Below, in pieces: positions 27,303-34,951 of a stretch of DNA of 64,000 nucleotides; position 1 is the first letter of the stretch, and every line of letters begins with the position of its first letter. The stretch covers positions 389,767 through 453,766 of the forward strand of contig NZ_JAGTAR010000001.1 in NCBI RefSeq assembly GCF_018156225.1, given 5' to 3'. The notes below the pieces were generated by a model. That model had not been told where the DNA came from, made no database searches, and saw nothing but the letters and a program-made list of their open reading frames with translations. Made by a program: the position numbers and the translations under genes. Source of the DNA: Carboxylicivirga sediminis (GTDB lineage: Bacteria; Bacteroidota; Bacteroidia; Bacteroidales; Marinilabiliaceae).

Positions 27303-28538
27303 TTACAAAGCTTGTGTAAAATCAGCGATCAAATCCTGAACTTCTTCAATGCCCACGGATAAACGCATCATGGTTGGCCGGATATCCATAGCCTTCTTTT
27401 CTTCATCAGAAAACTCGGCATATATGGTGGACTCCGGATGAATGATTAATGTTTTATTATCGTTAAGATTAGTTGCCCGGCGCATCACCTTTAAGCGATT
27501 ATATAACTGGAAACAAGCTTCTTTTGATTCTAAATCAAAGGTCATAACAGCACCTGGCTTGCCTCCAAACTGTGTTTGGGCTAAATCATAACCTCTATTG
27601 CCTGCAACTCCCGGATAGTTATACGACACAATGCCATGATGAGCCTCAAAAAAGGCTGCCAGCTGCTTGCAATTATCTACGCAACGATCAACTCGCAAAG
27701 GCATGATGTCGAGCCCCAAATTCATAAAATGAGCTGTATGAGCTGTCATCGTACCACCCAAATGCCTGAATATCTCCTTACGTATTCGGGCTACTAAAGC
27801 ATCCTTTCCAAATTTGCCGGACCATTGCTTCAGCGCCGGCAATGATGAATAATCAAAAGTGCCGTTATCAAGAACTACTCCACCAAATGCAGCTGCTCCA
27901 CCCGATATGAACTTGGTAGTAGACATCACCTCCACATCAACTCCAAATGATTTTGAGTTAAATACATATGGAGGTGTGATGGTGCTATCACACACTACCA
28001 CAACATTATTGGCCTTAGCCAGCTCACTTAGTTGCTTCAAATCAACTATCTCCAACTGAGGATTCGTGATGGTCTCAAAGAAATAAGCCCTGGTTTTATC
28101 ATCAGTGGCTTGCTGGACTGCTTCCAGGTTAGTCATATTCACAAAGCGAACTTCAATACCCAGAGCCGGCAATGTTTGCTTTAGTAAAGCATACGAATGA
28201 CCAAACAACTGATTGGATGCTACAATATTTCCTCCACTTTCAACAAGACTGAGCAAAACATTAGAGATAGCAGCCATACCCGATGCAAGTGCTACAACAG
28301 CATCTGCATCTGTAACCGCCTTCATTTTCTGCTCAAAATACTCCACCGTTGGATTGGAAGTACGCGAATAAGCATGGGCAAACTTTTTCCCTGCAAACGT
28401 TTCGGCAATATCCTCAGCCGAGTCAAATTCATAGGCAACACCATCGTATACAGGCATATGCAATGCATTGTAGGCATCACCCTTAGGAAACCGGGCATGC
28501 AACGAGCGGGTAATAAATCCCTTTTTGTGATTATTCAT
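27303..28538 (-). CDS. Cys/Met metabolism PLP enzyme, probable O-acetylhomoserine sulfhydrylase
   Basis: The 411-residue protein belongs to the cystathionine gamma-synthase superfamily. The PLP lysine is K209 in MSTTKFISGG; the YSRTSNPT motif (58-65) and the CDSTITPPYVF segment bracket the active site. Homocysteine formation from O-acetylhomoserine and sulfide is the likely reaction, because a sulfide-generating operon lies nearby, but methionine gamma-lyase and cystathionine gamma-synthase are alternatives. Its start is 57 bp from the cytochrome c gene, and it is 9 bp upstream of the Omp85-like gene on the same strand. Confidence 0.85.
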   Translation of the reverse strand: MNNHKKGFITRSLHARFPKGDAYNALHMPVYDGVAYEFDSAEDIAETFAGKKFAHAYSRTSNPTVEYFEQKMKAVTDADAVVALASGMAAISNVLLSLVESGGNIVASNQLFGHSYALLKQTLPALGIEVRFVNMTNLEAVQQATDDKTRAYFFETITNPQLEIVDLKQLSELAKANNVVVVCDSTITPPYVFNSKSFGVDVEVMSTTKFISGGAAAFGGVVLDNGTFDYSSLPALKQWSGKFGKDALVARIRKEIFRHLGGTMTAHTAHFMNLGLDIMPLRVDRCVDNCKQLAAFFEAHHGIVSYNYPGVAGNRGYDLAQTQFGGKPGAVMTFDLESKEACFQLYNRLKVMRRATNLNDNKTLIIHPESTIYAEFSDEEKKAMDIRPTMMRLSVGIEEVQDLIADFTQAL

Positions 28539-28595
28539 TTATGGTATGTTTTGACTGTTCAGCTTGTAAAAATAGGTAAATAATATCAAGCTCAA

Positions 28596-29015
28596 CTACC
28601 GCAGACTTTTAACTTCGGCTGGCGTTATAGCCTCGCCTGAATTACCAAAGCCAGAGCGTAAATAATTCAAAACATCTGCAATATCCTTATCTGACAAATT
28701 TTTATAACTGGCCATCACTCCATTGTATTTTTCGCCATTTACCTCAATCTCTCCACTTAAACCATGAAGCACTATATTGATTAATGGCTCCTTTTCGCCC
28801 GATACCACTTTGTTATCTGCCAGCGGCGGATACATACCAGGTATACCGCCAGCATTCTTTTGATGGCACGATAAACAATGACGCTTATATTGAATTTCTC
28901 CGGGGTGCTGTGTTTTTTCAACAGCTTTCACTTCTTGACTTTGCTCCTTTTTATTGGACGAAGAATTACAGGCCACAAACAGAATGGCCAAAACAAGTAC
29001 TGCTAACTTCTGCAT
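28596..29015 (-). CDS. Small cytochrome c lipoprotein
   Basis: A 139-residue class I cytochrome c. The N-terminus is a lipoprotein signal with lipobox FVAC (lipidated C16), followed by a charged linker. Haem is bound covalently at CLSCH (47-51), and M101 in GVMASYKNL is the likely sixth iron ligand. The rest (PGMYPPLADN, DIADVLNYLRSGFGN) is typical of small electron carriers. It would be tethered in the periplasm. The gene precedes the sulfhydrylase gene and follows the DUF302 gene on the same strand, 34 bp from the latter. Confidence 0.9.
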   Translation of the reverse strand: MQKLAVLVLAILFVACNSSSNKKEQSQEVKAVEKTQHPGEIQYKRHCLSCHQKNAGGIPGMYPPLADNKVVSGEKEPLINIVLHGLSGEIEVNGEKYNGVMASYKNLSDKDIADVLNYLRSGFGNSGEAITPAEVKSLR

Positions 29016-29049
29016 TAGGTATCTTTAAATTATTAGGTTGATTTAATTA

Positions 29050-29526
29050 TTACTGAACTACAACGGATTGAATAATCTGCTCACTCTCATTACCAGCCAC
29101 ATCCATTGCCTGCTTAATGATGCCGCCAAACAAACCGCCCATCTTAACACTATTCAGCCGCGAAACATAAACATTTCCATCACTCTTTTCATACACCGAA
29201 ATTCGGCATGGCATCAAGGTTGAGGCAATACGTTCATCATCTTTCGACAATATTAGCTGAGCTATATCAGGCTTACACACTTCCATTACCTTGACTTTAT
29301 TAACATCATAGTTAAATTTAGCCATAGTAGCTTGCAAATCATGAACATGAGGTGTTTTCCAGCCTTTTTCATCAACAGCCGCCTGCAGGCGCTCCAGTGT
29401 TTCCTCAAAAGAATACATGCTTTGGCTTTCTACCAGCATCATTTTAGGTGCGAGGCTTCTTACAATAAAAAGCATTACCAGTGCACCAACTATTAATCCG
29501 ATAATAACATAAATCATTTGCTTCAT
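29050..29526 (-). CDS. DUF302 protein with one membrane helix
   Basis: I prefer the start at MKQMIYVIIGLIVG (158 residues), although a start 21 bp upstream would add only MKLILLI. One N-terminal transmembrane helix is followed by a DUF302 domain: SFEETLERLQAAVDEKGWKTP, then KVKVMEVCKPDIAQLIL and TLMPCRISVYEKSDGNVYVSRLN in part. DUF302 proteins are small alpha/beta periplasmic proteins of unknown function, often linked with redox or metal genes. The two cysteines (in EVCKP and MPCRI) are typical. It neighbours a cytochrome c gene, so a shared periplasmic redox role is possible. Confidence 0.8.
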   Translation of the reverse strand: MKQMIYVIIGLIVGALVMLFIVRSLAPKMMLVESQSMYSFEETLERLQAAVDEKGWKTPHVHDLQATMAKFNYDVNKVKVMEVCKPDIAQLILSKDDERIASTLMPCRISVYEKSDGNVYVSRLNSVKMGGLFGGIIKQAMDVAGNESEQIIQSVVVQ

Positions 29527-29626
29527 AATTAATAAGATTAATTTCATCGCTTAAGTAACAAATCATCGTTGAGCAATGTTTAAACCAAATGGATAACAAA
29601 ATGCATCAGGTAAACGTTATTTTTAA

Positions 29627-29634
29627 TACTTTTG
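29627..29634 (+). promoter_or_regulatory. -7 promoter element of the MM3350-like/miaA transcript
   Basis: TACTTTTG is a perfect TAnnTTTG match. It overlaps a TTG at 29632 that could otherwise be read as a start codon, which supports the ATG at 29668 as the true start, about 34 bp downstream. No clear -33 TTG is seen at ideal spacing. Confidence 0.5.
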
Positions 29635-29667
29635 CAGATCGGACTCCAACAACCAAAAACAAGCACG

Positions 29668-30216
29668 ATGATTATATATCTGAGGATATTATCGAGTGAG
29701 GTCGATAATTTTGTGAATGAGATGGCCATAGATGATAGTATGTCATTTGCCGATTTACATTCATTTATTCAGAACACATTAAATTATGACGCCACACAGA
29801 TGGCTTCTTTTGTCATAACTGACAGCCAATGGAATAAGGAAACTGAAATTACCTTGTTTGATATGGCCGATGACGACTCGGATAATATAAAGGTCATGCA
29901 GGACACGCTGCTGGCCGATCATCTGTTTGAAGAAGGTCAACGCATGCTGTATGTCTTTGATTTCTTCTCTGAGAGAGCCTTTTTTATTGAAGTGATACAA
30001 ACAGCCAAAGGTCAACTTGAACAACCAAACAGCTACCGACTGGAGGGTGAAGCGCCTGAACAAATTAAAATCAGCGATTTCAGTGAAGACATTTCCAAGC
30101 CGGCTATTGACCAGTTTGATGACGAATTTGATGGTACACTCGACTCAATGAAATTTAATGAATTAGATGATCTGGACACCGATCTGAATCTGGACGATCT
30201 GGCCGATCAATACTAA
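29668..30216 (+). CDS. MM3350-like / pRiA4b ORF-3-like protein
   Basis: I start this 182-residue acidic protein at MIIYLRIL (ATG 29668), because the upstream TTG lies inside the promoter. The body matches the plasmid pRiA4b ORF-3-like fold: MSFADLHSFIQNTLNYDATQM in part, FVITDSQW, LFDMADDD and LLADHLFEEGQRMLYVFDF. The C-terminal 45 residues are a low-complexity acidic tail rich in D, L and N (DDLDTDLNLDDLADQY). Function is unknown; despite the name there is no transposon around it. It is 7 bp upstream of miaA and likely in the same transcript. Confidence 0.8.
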   Translation: MIIYLRILSSEVDNFVNEMAIDDSMSFADLHSFIQNTLNYDATQMASFVITDSQWNKETEITLFDMADDDSDNIKVMQDTLLADHLFEEGQRMLYVFDFFSERAFFIEVIQTAKGQLEQPNSYRLEGEAPEQIKISDFSEDISKPAIDQFDDEFDGTLDSMKFNELDDLDTDLNLDDLADQY

Positions 30217-30223
30217 ACCTGCC

Positions 30224-31132
30224 ATGACACATTCTCTTATTGTTTTAATTGGGCCAACTGGCATTGGCAAAACAGAACTATGTCTACAGCTGGCCGAGCA
30301 CCTGAATACAGAAATAATTTCATCGGACAGTCGGCAAATATTTAAAGAACTTAAGATAGGCACTGCCGCTCCTACCGAAGAGCAACTCAAACGGGTAAAA
30401 CACCACATGGTGGCCACCCATTCAGTCAACGACTATTACAATGCCTACCAGTTCGAACAGGATGTACTTAAATTATTGGACAATCTGTTTCAATCGCATC
30501 CACAGGTGTTAATGACAGGCGGTTCTATGATGTATGTTGATGCGGTATGTAAAGGTATTGATGAGCTGCCCACCATCGATCCGGAACTGCGCCAGGAGGT
30601 GATGGACTTATATAACAACGAAGGACTGGAGGCCATCAGAAGACAGCTAAAAATGCTGGACCCGGTATTTTACGATCAGGTGGATTTAAAGAACCACAAG
30701 CGAGTGATGCATGCGGTTGAAGTTTGCCTGATGACCGGTCAGCCCTATAGCTCACTACGCACCAATTCGAGCCGAAAGCGCCCCTTTAACATCATAAAAA
30801 TTGGCCTGGACATGGATCGTGACGAACTATACTCACGCATCAATCAACGGGTGGACATGATGATTGAAGATGGCCTGTTTGAGGAAGCCAAAGCCTTTTA
30901 TCACCTTAAGGAAAGCAACTCACTCAATACGGTTGGTTATAAAGAAATATTTGCCCATTGGGATGGCGAGTACGATGCCGATAAAGCCATTGAGCTAATC
31001 AAACGCAATTCGCGTCGCTATGCCAAGCGCCAGCTATCGTGGTTCAGGCGCGATAAAGAAATAAACTGGTTTCACCCTTCACAAGTGGCAGAAATCATTA
31101 AATTTGTTGATAAACAAATCGAATTAGTTTAA
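30224..31132 (+). CDS. miaA: tRNA dimethylallyltransferase
   Basis: The 302-residue enzyme puts a dimethylallyl group on A37 of tRNAs that read codons starting with U, which includes the tRNA-Tyr copies 4 kb downstream. The P-loop is GPTGIGKTELCL (9-20). The DSRQIFKELKIGTA segment, the TGGSMMYVDAVCKGI segment and the late GYKEIFAHWDG and RRYAKRQLSWFRRD motifs are diagnostic. Length is normal. It starts 7 bp after the MM3350-like gene and is followed by a terminator whose 3' arm lies in the next gene's leader. Confidence 0.95.
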   Translation: MTHSLIVLIGPTGIGKTELCLQLAEHLNTEIISSDSRQIFKELKIGTAAPTEEQLKRVKHHMVATHSVNDYYNAYQFEQDVLKLLDNLFQSHPQVLMTGGSMMYVDAVCKGIDELPTIDPELRQEVMDLYNNEGLEAIRRQLKMLDPVFYDQVDLKNHKRVMHAVEVCLMTGQPYSSLRTNSSRKRPFNIIKIGLDMDRDELYSRINQRVDMMIEDGLFEEAKAFYHLKESNSLNTVGYKEIFAHWDGEYDADKAIELIKRNSRRYAKRQLSWFRRDKEINWFHPSQVAEIIKFVDKQIELV

Positions 31133-31134
31133 CC

Positions 31135-31193
31135 CACCGGGCCAGTAGCAAATCCTTGCTCGCGGTTTACACACTTAATGGCCCGGTGTTTTT
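31135..31193 (+). terminator. Terminator with nested hairpin after miaA
   Basis: CACCGGGCCA (31135-31144) and TGGCCCGGTG (31179-31188) make a 10-bp stem, with a T-run to 31193. The 34-nt interior contains a second hairpin (AGCAA-ATCC-TTGCT). The 3' arm includes an ATG (31178) that opens the NUDIX frame, which argues that the NUDIX gene starts later, at 31202. Confidence 0.75.
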
Positions 31194-31201
31194 CTTCTAA
31201 T

Positions 31202-31651
31202 ATGAATCCTTTTGGTCAGTTCAATATTCGCGTTTACGGTTTGCTCATCAATAAACAGCAACAAGTATTGATTACTGATGAGTACCGGATGGGTATGTAT
31301 ATGACAAAGTTTCCGGGCGGTGGACTCGAATATGGCGAGGGCACTATTGAGTGTTTGAAACGCGAATTCAAAGAGGAACTCGACATAGACGTGAGCATCA
31401 AGGCACATTTTTACACCACCGACTATTTTCAGAAAGCTCTCTTCTTTAAAGATATGCAACTAATAAGCATATACTACCTTGTGAAGAATACTGATATAGA
31501 GAAAATACCCACCACCTCTGTCCTTAATCACATACCAGAAGTTGAAGGTGCTCAATCATTCAGGTGGCTTGACATCAAACATTCATCACCCGAAGAACTA
31601 ACATTTCAGATAGATAAGAAAGTACTTGAGCTATTAAAAGCTACTTTATAG
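31202..31651 (+). CDS. NUDIX hydrolase
   Basis: The 149-residue protein has the NUDIX fold and a recognisable Nudix box, GGGLEYGEGTIECLKREFKEEL in part, in residues about 38-60, with the REFKEEL metal-binding glutamates. I chose ATG 31202, because the ATG at 31178 is in the miaA terminator. Substrate is not predictable; ADP-ribose or nucleotide derivatives are typical. Its end overlaps the convergent methyltransferase gene by 11 bp. Confidence 0.85.
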   Translation: MNPFGQFNIRVYGLLINKQQQVLITDEYRMGMYMTKFPGGGLEYGEGTIECLKREFKEELDIDVSIKAHFYTTDYFQKALFFKDMQLISIYYLVKNTDIEKIPTTSVLNHIPEVEGAQSFRWLDIKHSSPEELTFQIDKKVLELLKATL

Positions 31652-32360
31652 CCTCTACAACCAAATGAAAGGTAGTTGGCGACCACTGTGAGCGGTCAAA
31701 ACCACCAAAACATTTGATGTCAGAAAAGTATGTATTAAGGATGGCTTCCAGCTGTTCTTTTCGAAGTGCCAGCAAAGGTACCGAGTTCTCCACCTTTGCA
31801 GTAGGCGTATGAAGCACCGTTGAGAAATCAATTTTACCATCAGGCAGATGCTTATAATGACGCACAAACGAATAATCAGAAGTACTGATGGTAGGCAGAC
31901 TGGTCACTTGCTCGTTGAGTACACGATCGTAGTTCACGATTTGCAGCATTAACTTACCTCCTGCTTTTAGTCTGCCTGCAGCTTTTCCAATTGTTAACTC
32001 TACTTCATTGGCTGTATCCAGATGCACCAGCGTATTGCCAAAACACAGGACAGCATCAAACAGCATCGGTATAAAATAGGTATCCACCAATCGCATATCG
32101 CCCTGCTGAAACTGCAGGTCAAGTGCCTGAGGACGCTTCTCCTCTGCCTTACCCACCATTTCAGCATCAAAATCGAAAGCGCGCACCTTTGCACTCTGGC
32201 GGGCCATAGCTATAGATAAAGAGCCCGTACCACAGCCCATATCCAGCACACTTTTACTGGCAAGTGAACCATCACAAGCTTTCTGCACAAACTCGAGCTG
32301 TTTGGGATTAAGCGGAAAGACTGCATCGTAAGCCTCTACCAATTCACTGTAAAATACCAT
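31641..32360 (-). CDS. SAM-dependent methyltransferase, class I
   Basis: The 239-residue protein has a Rossmann methyltransferase domain with motif I VLDMGCGTGSLSI (38-50), an acidic end of beta-2 (VRAFDFDAEMVGKAEEKRP), motif post-I GDMRLVDTYFIPMLFDAVLC and motif IV GGKLMLQIVNYD. The substrate is unknown. The start codon overlaps the stop of the upstream GT2 gene by one base, so translation is probably coupled. The 3' end overlaps the NUDIX gene on the other strand. Confidence 0.85.
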   Translation of the reverse strand: MVFYSELVEAYDAVFPLNPKQLEFVQKACDGSLASKSVLDMGCGTGSLSIAMARQSAKVRAFDFDAEMVGKAEEKRPQALDLQFQQGDMRLVDTYFIPMLFDAVLCFGNTLVHLDTANEVELTIGKAAGRLKAGGKLMLQIVNYDRVLNEQVTSLPTISTSDYSFVRHYKHLPDGKIDFSTVLHTPTAKVENSVPLLALRKEQLEAILNTYFSDIKCFGGFDRSQWSPTTFHLVVEAIK

Positions 32361-33313
32361 TAGTCAATCCTTTCTGAAATTTGGTAGTTATTTCTATCGT
32401 GACCATTGCGTGAGACAAGCTCAGCTAAAAAGCCTGCCATAAACAATTGCGTACCAATAATCATACTGGCCAAGGCAATATAAAAATACGGACTATTGGT
32501 TACCAAAGGCGCAGCAATGTGATAGTAAAAGACAGACAATAGCTTACTTAAACCTAACCACAAAGCCGACAAAAACCCAACCACGAACATCAGGGTACCC
32601 AATGCGCCAAAGAGGTGCATGGGGCGCTTACCAAACTTGGAAATAAAAGTGACCGACAACAAGTCCAGAAAGCCCTTAATGGTGCGCTCAATGCCAAATT
32701 TCGAAACACCATATTTACGTTCCTGGTGTTGCACCACCTTCTCACCTATTCGGCTAAAACCAGCCTGCTTGGCAATGAGTGGAATATAACGGTGCATTTC
32801 GCCATACACCTCAATATTTTTTACCACATCCAGCTTATAGGCTTTCAGTCCACAATTAAAATCGTGCAATTTAATGCCCGACACCATGCGCACCGTACGG
32901 TTGAATAGCTTACTGGGCAGCGTCTTGCCAAGGGGGTCGTAGCGTTTCTTTTTCCAGCCACTTACAATGTCGTACCCTTCTTCCTTAACCATACGCACCA
33001 ATTCAGGAATCTCTTCGGGGCTATCCTGCAAATCGGCATCCATGGTAATCACCACATCACCCTGTGCGGCATCAAAGCCACAATACAGGCCGGCCGACTT
33101 ACCATAATTGCGACGAAAGCGAATACCCTTTACATAAGCCGACTCCTGACGCAGCCCCTCAATCACCTGCCAGGAGGCGTCGGTACTGCCATCATCAACA
33201 AAAATGACCTCGTAAGACCAGTTCAGCGGGCTCACCACCCGCTGAATCCAGTTATATAATTCCTTAATTGACTCTTCTTCGTTGAATAACGGAACGACAA
33301 TTGATAAATCCAT
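32360..33313 (-). CDS. Membrane GT2 glycosyltransferase (ArnC/GtrB-like)
   Basis: I start at MDLSIVVPLFNEEES (317 residues); the longer frame would overlap the DUF4199 stop. It is a GT-A domain with the DDGSTDASW motif, MDADLQDSPEEIP metal motif and NRTVRMVSGIKLHDFNCGLKAY, followed by two C-terminal transmembrane helices (about 235-260 and 270-300). This is the ArnC/GtrB type that loads a sugar onto undecaprenyl phosphate. It lies between DUF4199 (7 bp) and the methyltransferase (1-bp overlap), a three-gene envelope operon. Confidence 0.9.
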   Translation of the reverse strand: MDLSIVVPLFNEEESIKELYNWIQRVVSPLNWSYEVIFVDDGSTDASWQVIEGLRQESAYVKGIRFRRNYGKSAGLYCGFDAAQGDVVITMDADLQDSPEEIPELVRMVKEEGYDIVSGWKKKRYDPLGKTLPSKLFNRTVRMVSGIKLHDFNCGLKAYKLDVVKNIEVYGEMHRYIPLIAKQAGFSRIGEKVVQHQERKYGVSKFGIERTIKGFLDLLSVTFISKFGKRPMHLFGALGTLMFVVGFLSALWLGLSKLLSVFYYHIAAPLVTNSPYFYIALASMIIGTQLFMAGFLAELVSRNGHDRNNYQISERID

Positions 33314-33320
33314 AGTTTGC

Positions 33321-33908
33321 TTACTCTGTTGCTTCGGTAGGTTCAAATACCGGAGGCTCTTTTTTAAATATAGCTGCTAAGATAAGAGAAATAACAAAAC
33401 CGAATATCGTCGTGAAAAGTATCGACTTCAATGGAGATACTAGTTTTGCATTATCAATCTCCTTTTGCATTTTTTCTTCCATCTTACTCATTTGCTCTTC
33501 AATAGCATCCGCAGGAACTCCACTAGACTCCATAAAACTCAAGGTCTTTTCCATAACCGCCTCTTGCGTCTTCTTAACATAGTCAGGATCGATAAAATTA
33601 TTGAAGGCAATTGAATATAGGGCCACTATTATAGCAGCAACAAAAGTTGCATAAGTACCATACAGCAAACCTTGTTTATAGCTCATAAAACCACCCAATT
33701 CTTTTTTGTAATTCCTAATAATGAATATTAAACCGATTATAATTGGAAGGAACCCAAATACAATACCAATCCCGGCGAATCCCATTAGTGAGATTTTCTC
33801 AAGATCAACAATTACATACATTAGTACACTCAAGGCAACTAAAACAGCCCCAAAGATTACCCCATTATTGATCCAACTTTTTAACGGAGTCTTGTTTTCA
33901 TTTTCCAT
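33321..33908 (-). CDS. DUF4199 membrane protein
   Basis: The 195-residue protein has four predicted transmembrane helices: about 12-32, 38-60, 75-100 and 160-182. A cytoplasmic or periplasmic helical hairpin of charged residues (about 105-155, YVKKTQEAVMEKTLSFMESS in part) lies between helices three and four. This is the DUF4199 family, found almost only in Bacteroidota and commonly next to a GT2 gene, as here. A role supporting the glycosyltransferase is inferred only from location. Confidence 0.85.
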   Translation of the reverse strand: MENENKTPLKSWINNGVIFGAVLVALSVLMYVIVDLEKISLMGFAGIGIVFGFLPIIIGLIFIIRNYKKELGGFMSYKQGLLYGTYATFVAAIIVALYSIAFNNFIDPDYVKKTQEAVMEKTLSFMESSGVPADAIEEQMSKMEEKMQKEIDNAKLVSPLKSILFTTIFGFVISLILAAIFKKEPPVFEPTEATE

Positions 33909-34074
33909 AATTTAGTTTTTAAGTTATCGTCAACTAAAGTACAAATATCCTTTTAAACACGCCGAATAGAGCCCCAATTTATTTATCGGGCACTTGCGAA
34001 GAAAAAAAACGAAAATTTTTGTTTTTCATTTTCACCACTTTAGAAGTTTTAGGTAAAAAAAGTGTATTGGAATA

Positions 34075-34105
34075 TTTGCAGGGATGAAAAATTGCCCTAC
34101 TTTTG
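34075..34105 (+). promoter_or_regulatory. Promoter of the SRP RNA
   Basis: A -33 element TTTG (34075-34078) is separated by 19 bp from the -7 element TACTTTTG (34098-34105). This is a near-perfect Bacteroidota promoter and places transcription start about 7 bp later, roughly 15 bases before the folded RNA. Confidence 0.75.
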
Positions 34106-34128
34106 CATCCGCAATCAAGAAATAAACA

Positions 34129-34227
34129 CGGGTAAGTCCCATACGACTAGCTCCTGTTGAATTCCCCCAGGGCCTGGCGGCAGCAAGGGTAGACGGTTGT
34201 AGCAGTGCGATATGGGTAGCTTACCCA
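34129..34227 (+). ncRNA. ffs: Signal recognition particle RNA (small bacterial type)
   Basis: The about 99-nt RNA folds into the single long hairpin of the bacterial 4.5S-type SRP RNA, which guides nascent membrane proteins with Ffh. GGGTAAG (34130-34136) pairs with CTTACCC (34220-34226), and CCCATA (34138-34143) with TATGGG (34211-34216). The conserved tip contains CCAGGGCC and GGCAGCAAGGG, the Ffh-binding internal loops. The tetraloop reads TGGC, a URRC-type loop, where GGAA is the more usual sequence. A strong promoter lies just upstream and tRNA-Thr follows 4 bp later. Confidence 0.9.
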
Positions 34228-34231
34228 CCTT

Positions 34232-34305
34232 GCCTGTGTAGCTCAGCTGGCTAGAGCAGCTGATTTGTAATCAGCAGGTCGGGGGTTCGAGTCCCTCCAC
34301 AGGCT
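34232..34305 (+). tRNA. tRNA-Thr (TGT), first copy
   Basis: A 74-nt cloverleaf with GCCTGTG/CACAGGC acceptor stem, GCTCAGCTGG D-arm, anticodon loop TTTGTAA (anticodon TGT) and GTTCGAGTC T-loop region. It is identical to the copy at 34559-34632. A weak hairpin with a T-run (around 34311-34328) follows. Confidence 0.95.
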
Positions 34306-34468
34306 CTGAAAACCAAACGGGTTTTTAGACAAATTAAAAGAGTGAAGTAACTTTGCAACTAGAGCATCCCGTTATGCAATACGGGAAGGTCGGAGTTTCA
34401 AACTACTCACATTATCTCAACAACAAACGCGTTGTGAGAAAGAATTAAAAATATTGAAAGTAATTGAT

Positions 34469-34551
34469 GGGGAGATACCAAAGTGGCCAACTGGGGCGGA
34501 CTGTAACTCCGCTGACTTATGTCTTCGTAGGTTCGAATCCTGCTCTCCCCA
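34469..34551 (+). tRNA. tRNA-Tyr (GTA), first copy
   Basis: An 83-nt class II tRNA with a long variable arm. GGGGAGA pairs with TCTCCCC; the anticodon loop holds GTA within CTGTAA; the variable arm includes CTTATGTCTTCG. It is identical to the copy at 34766-34848 and is the source sequence of the 3' fragment at 35337. Confidence 0.93.
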
Positions 34552-34558
34552 CAAAATT

Positions 34559-34632
34559 GCCTGTGTAGCTCAGCTGGCTAGAGCAGCTGATTTGTAATCA
34601 GCAGGTCGGGGGTTCGAGTCCCTCCACAGGCT
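34559..34632 (+). tRNA. tRNA-Thr (TGT), second copy
   Basis: A 74-nt duplicate of the first tRNA-Thr gene with the same anticodon TGT. It starts only 7 bp after tRNA-Tyr, which suggests processing from a shared transcript. Confidence 0.95.
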
Positions 34633-34647
34633 CAATATTTTTTTATT

Positions 34648-34720
34648 GCGGAAGTAGCTCAGTTGATAGAGCATCAGCCTTCCAAGCTGAGGGTCGCGGG
34701 TTTGAGCCCCGTCTTCCGCT
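34648..34720 (+). tRNA. tRNA-Gly (TCC)
   Basis: A 73-nt tRNA with GCGGAAG/CTTCCGC acceptor arm, TAGCTCAGTTGATAGAGCA D-arm and anticodon loop CTTCCAA (anticodon TCC). It is followed by a terminator hairpin. Confidence 0.95.
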
Positions 34721-34722
34721 CG

Positions 34723-34748
34723 AAGCCATTCAACTGAATGGCTTTTTT
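34723..34748 (+). terminator. Terminator after tRNA-Gly
   Basis: GCCATTC (34725-34731) and GAATGGC (34736-34742) form a 7-bp stem with loop AACT and a following T-run. It would end the Thr-Tyr-Thr-Gly transcript, yet tRNA-Tyr follows 18 bp later, so that gene may depend on read-through or its own promoter. Confidence 0.75.
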
Positions 34749-34765
34749 ATTGAAATTTTTCAGTT

Positions 34766-34848
34766 GGGGAGATACCAAAGTGGCCAACTGGGGCGGACTG
34801 TAACTCCGCTGACTTATGTCTTCGTAGGTTCGAATCCTGCTCTCCCCA
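34766..34848 (+). tRNA. tRNA-Tyr (GTA), second copy
   Basis: An 83-nt gene identical to the first tRNA-Tyr. It forms the left side of the direct repeat that brackets the GIY-YIG gene. The 3' part from 34801 is repeated, with its terminator, at 35337. Confidence 0.93.
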
Positions 34849-34892
34849 CAAAAGAGGTTCTGCTAGCAATAGCAGAACCTTTTTTTGTATCC
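34801..34892 (+). repeat. Left 92-bp direct repeat (tRNA-Tyr 3' part plus terminator)
   Basis: This segment and 35337-35428 match over 92 bp with two differences (34850 A versus 35386 C; 34863 C versus 35399 T). It begins in the tRNA-Tyr anticodon loop and runs past its terminator. The two copies flank the GIY-YIG gene in the way attachment sites flank an integrated element, with the intact tRNA on the left. Confidence 0.9.
34855..34887 (+). terminator. Terminator after the second tRNA-Tyr
   Basis: AGGTTCTGCTA (34855-34865) pairs with TAGCAGAACCT (34870-34880) around GCAA, followed by seven T residues. It ends the tRNA cluster and is repeated at 35391-35423 with one change in the stem. Confidence 0.9.
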
Positions 34893-34951
34893 TATCGCCT
34901 CTGTCCAGCCATATTCATTTAGTATTAATTATAATTTAGTATCTTATAAAT

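Noticed and set aside
29668..30216. Mobile-element gene, because of the name IS1096 passenger/pRiA4b ORF-3
   Set aside because: It sits in an operon with miaA and has no repeats, transposase or attachment sites around it.
31178..31201. Earlier NUDIX start (ATG at 31178)
   Set aside because: The codons lie inside the miaA terminator stem and encode a non-family extension; ATG 31202 gives the normal start.
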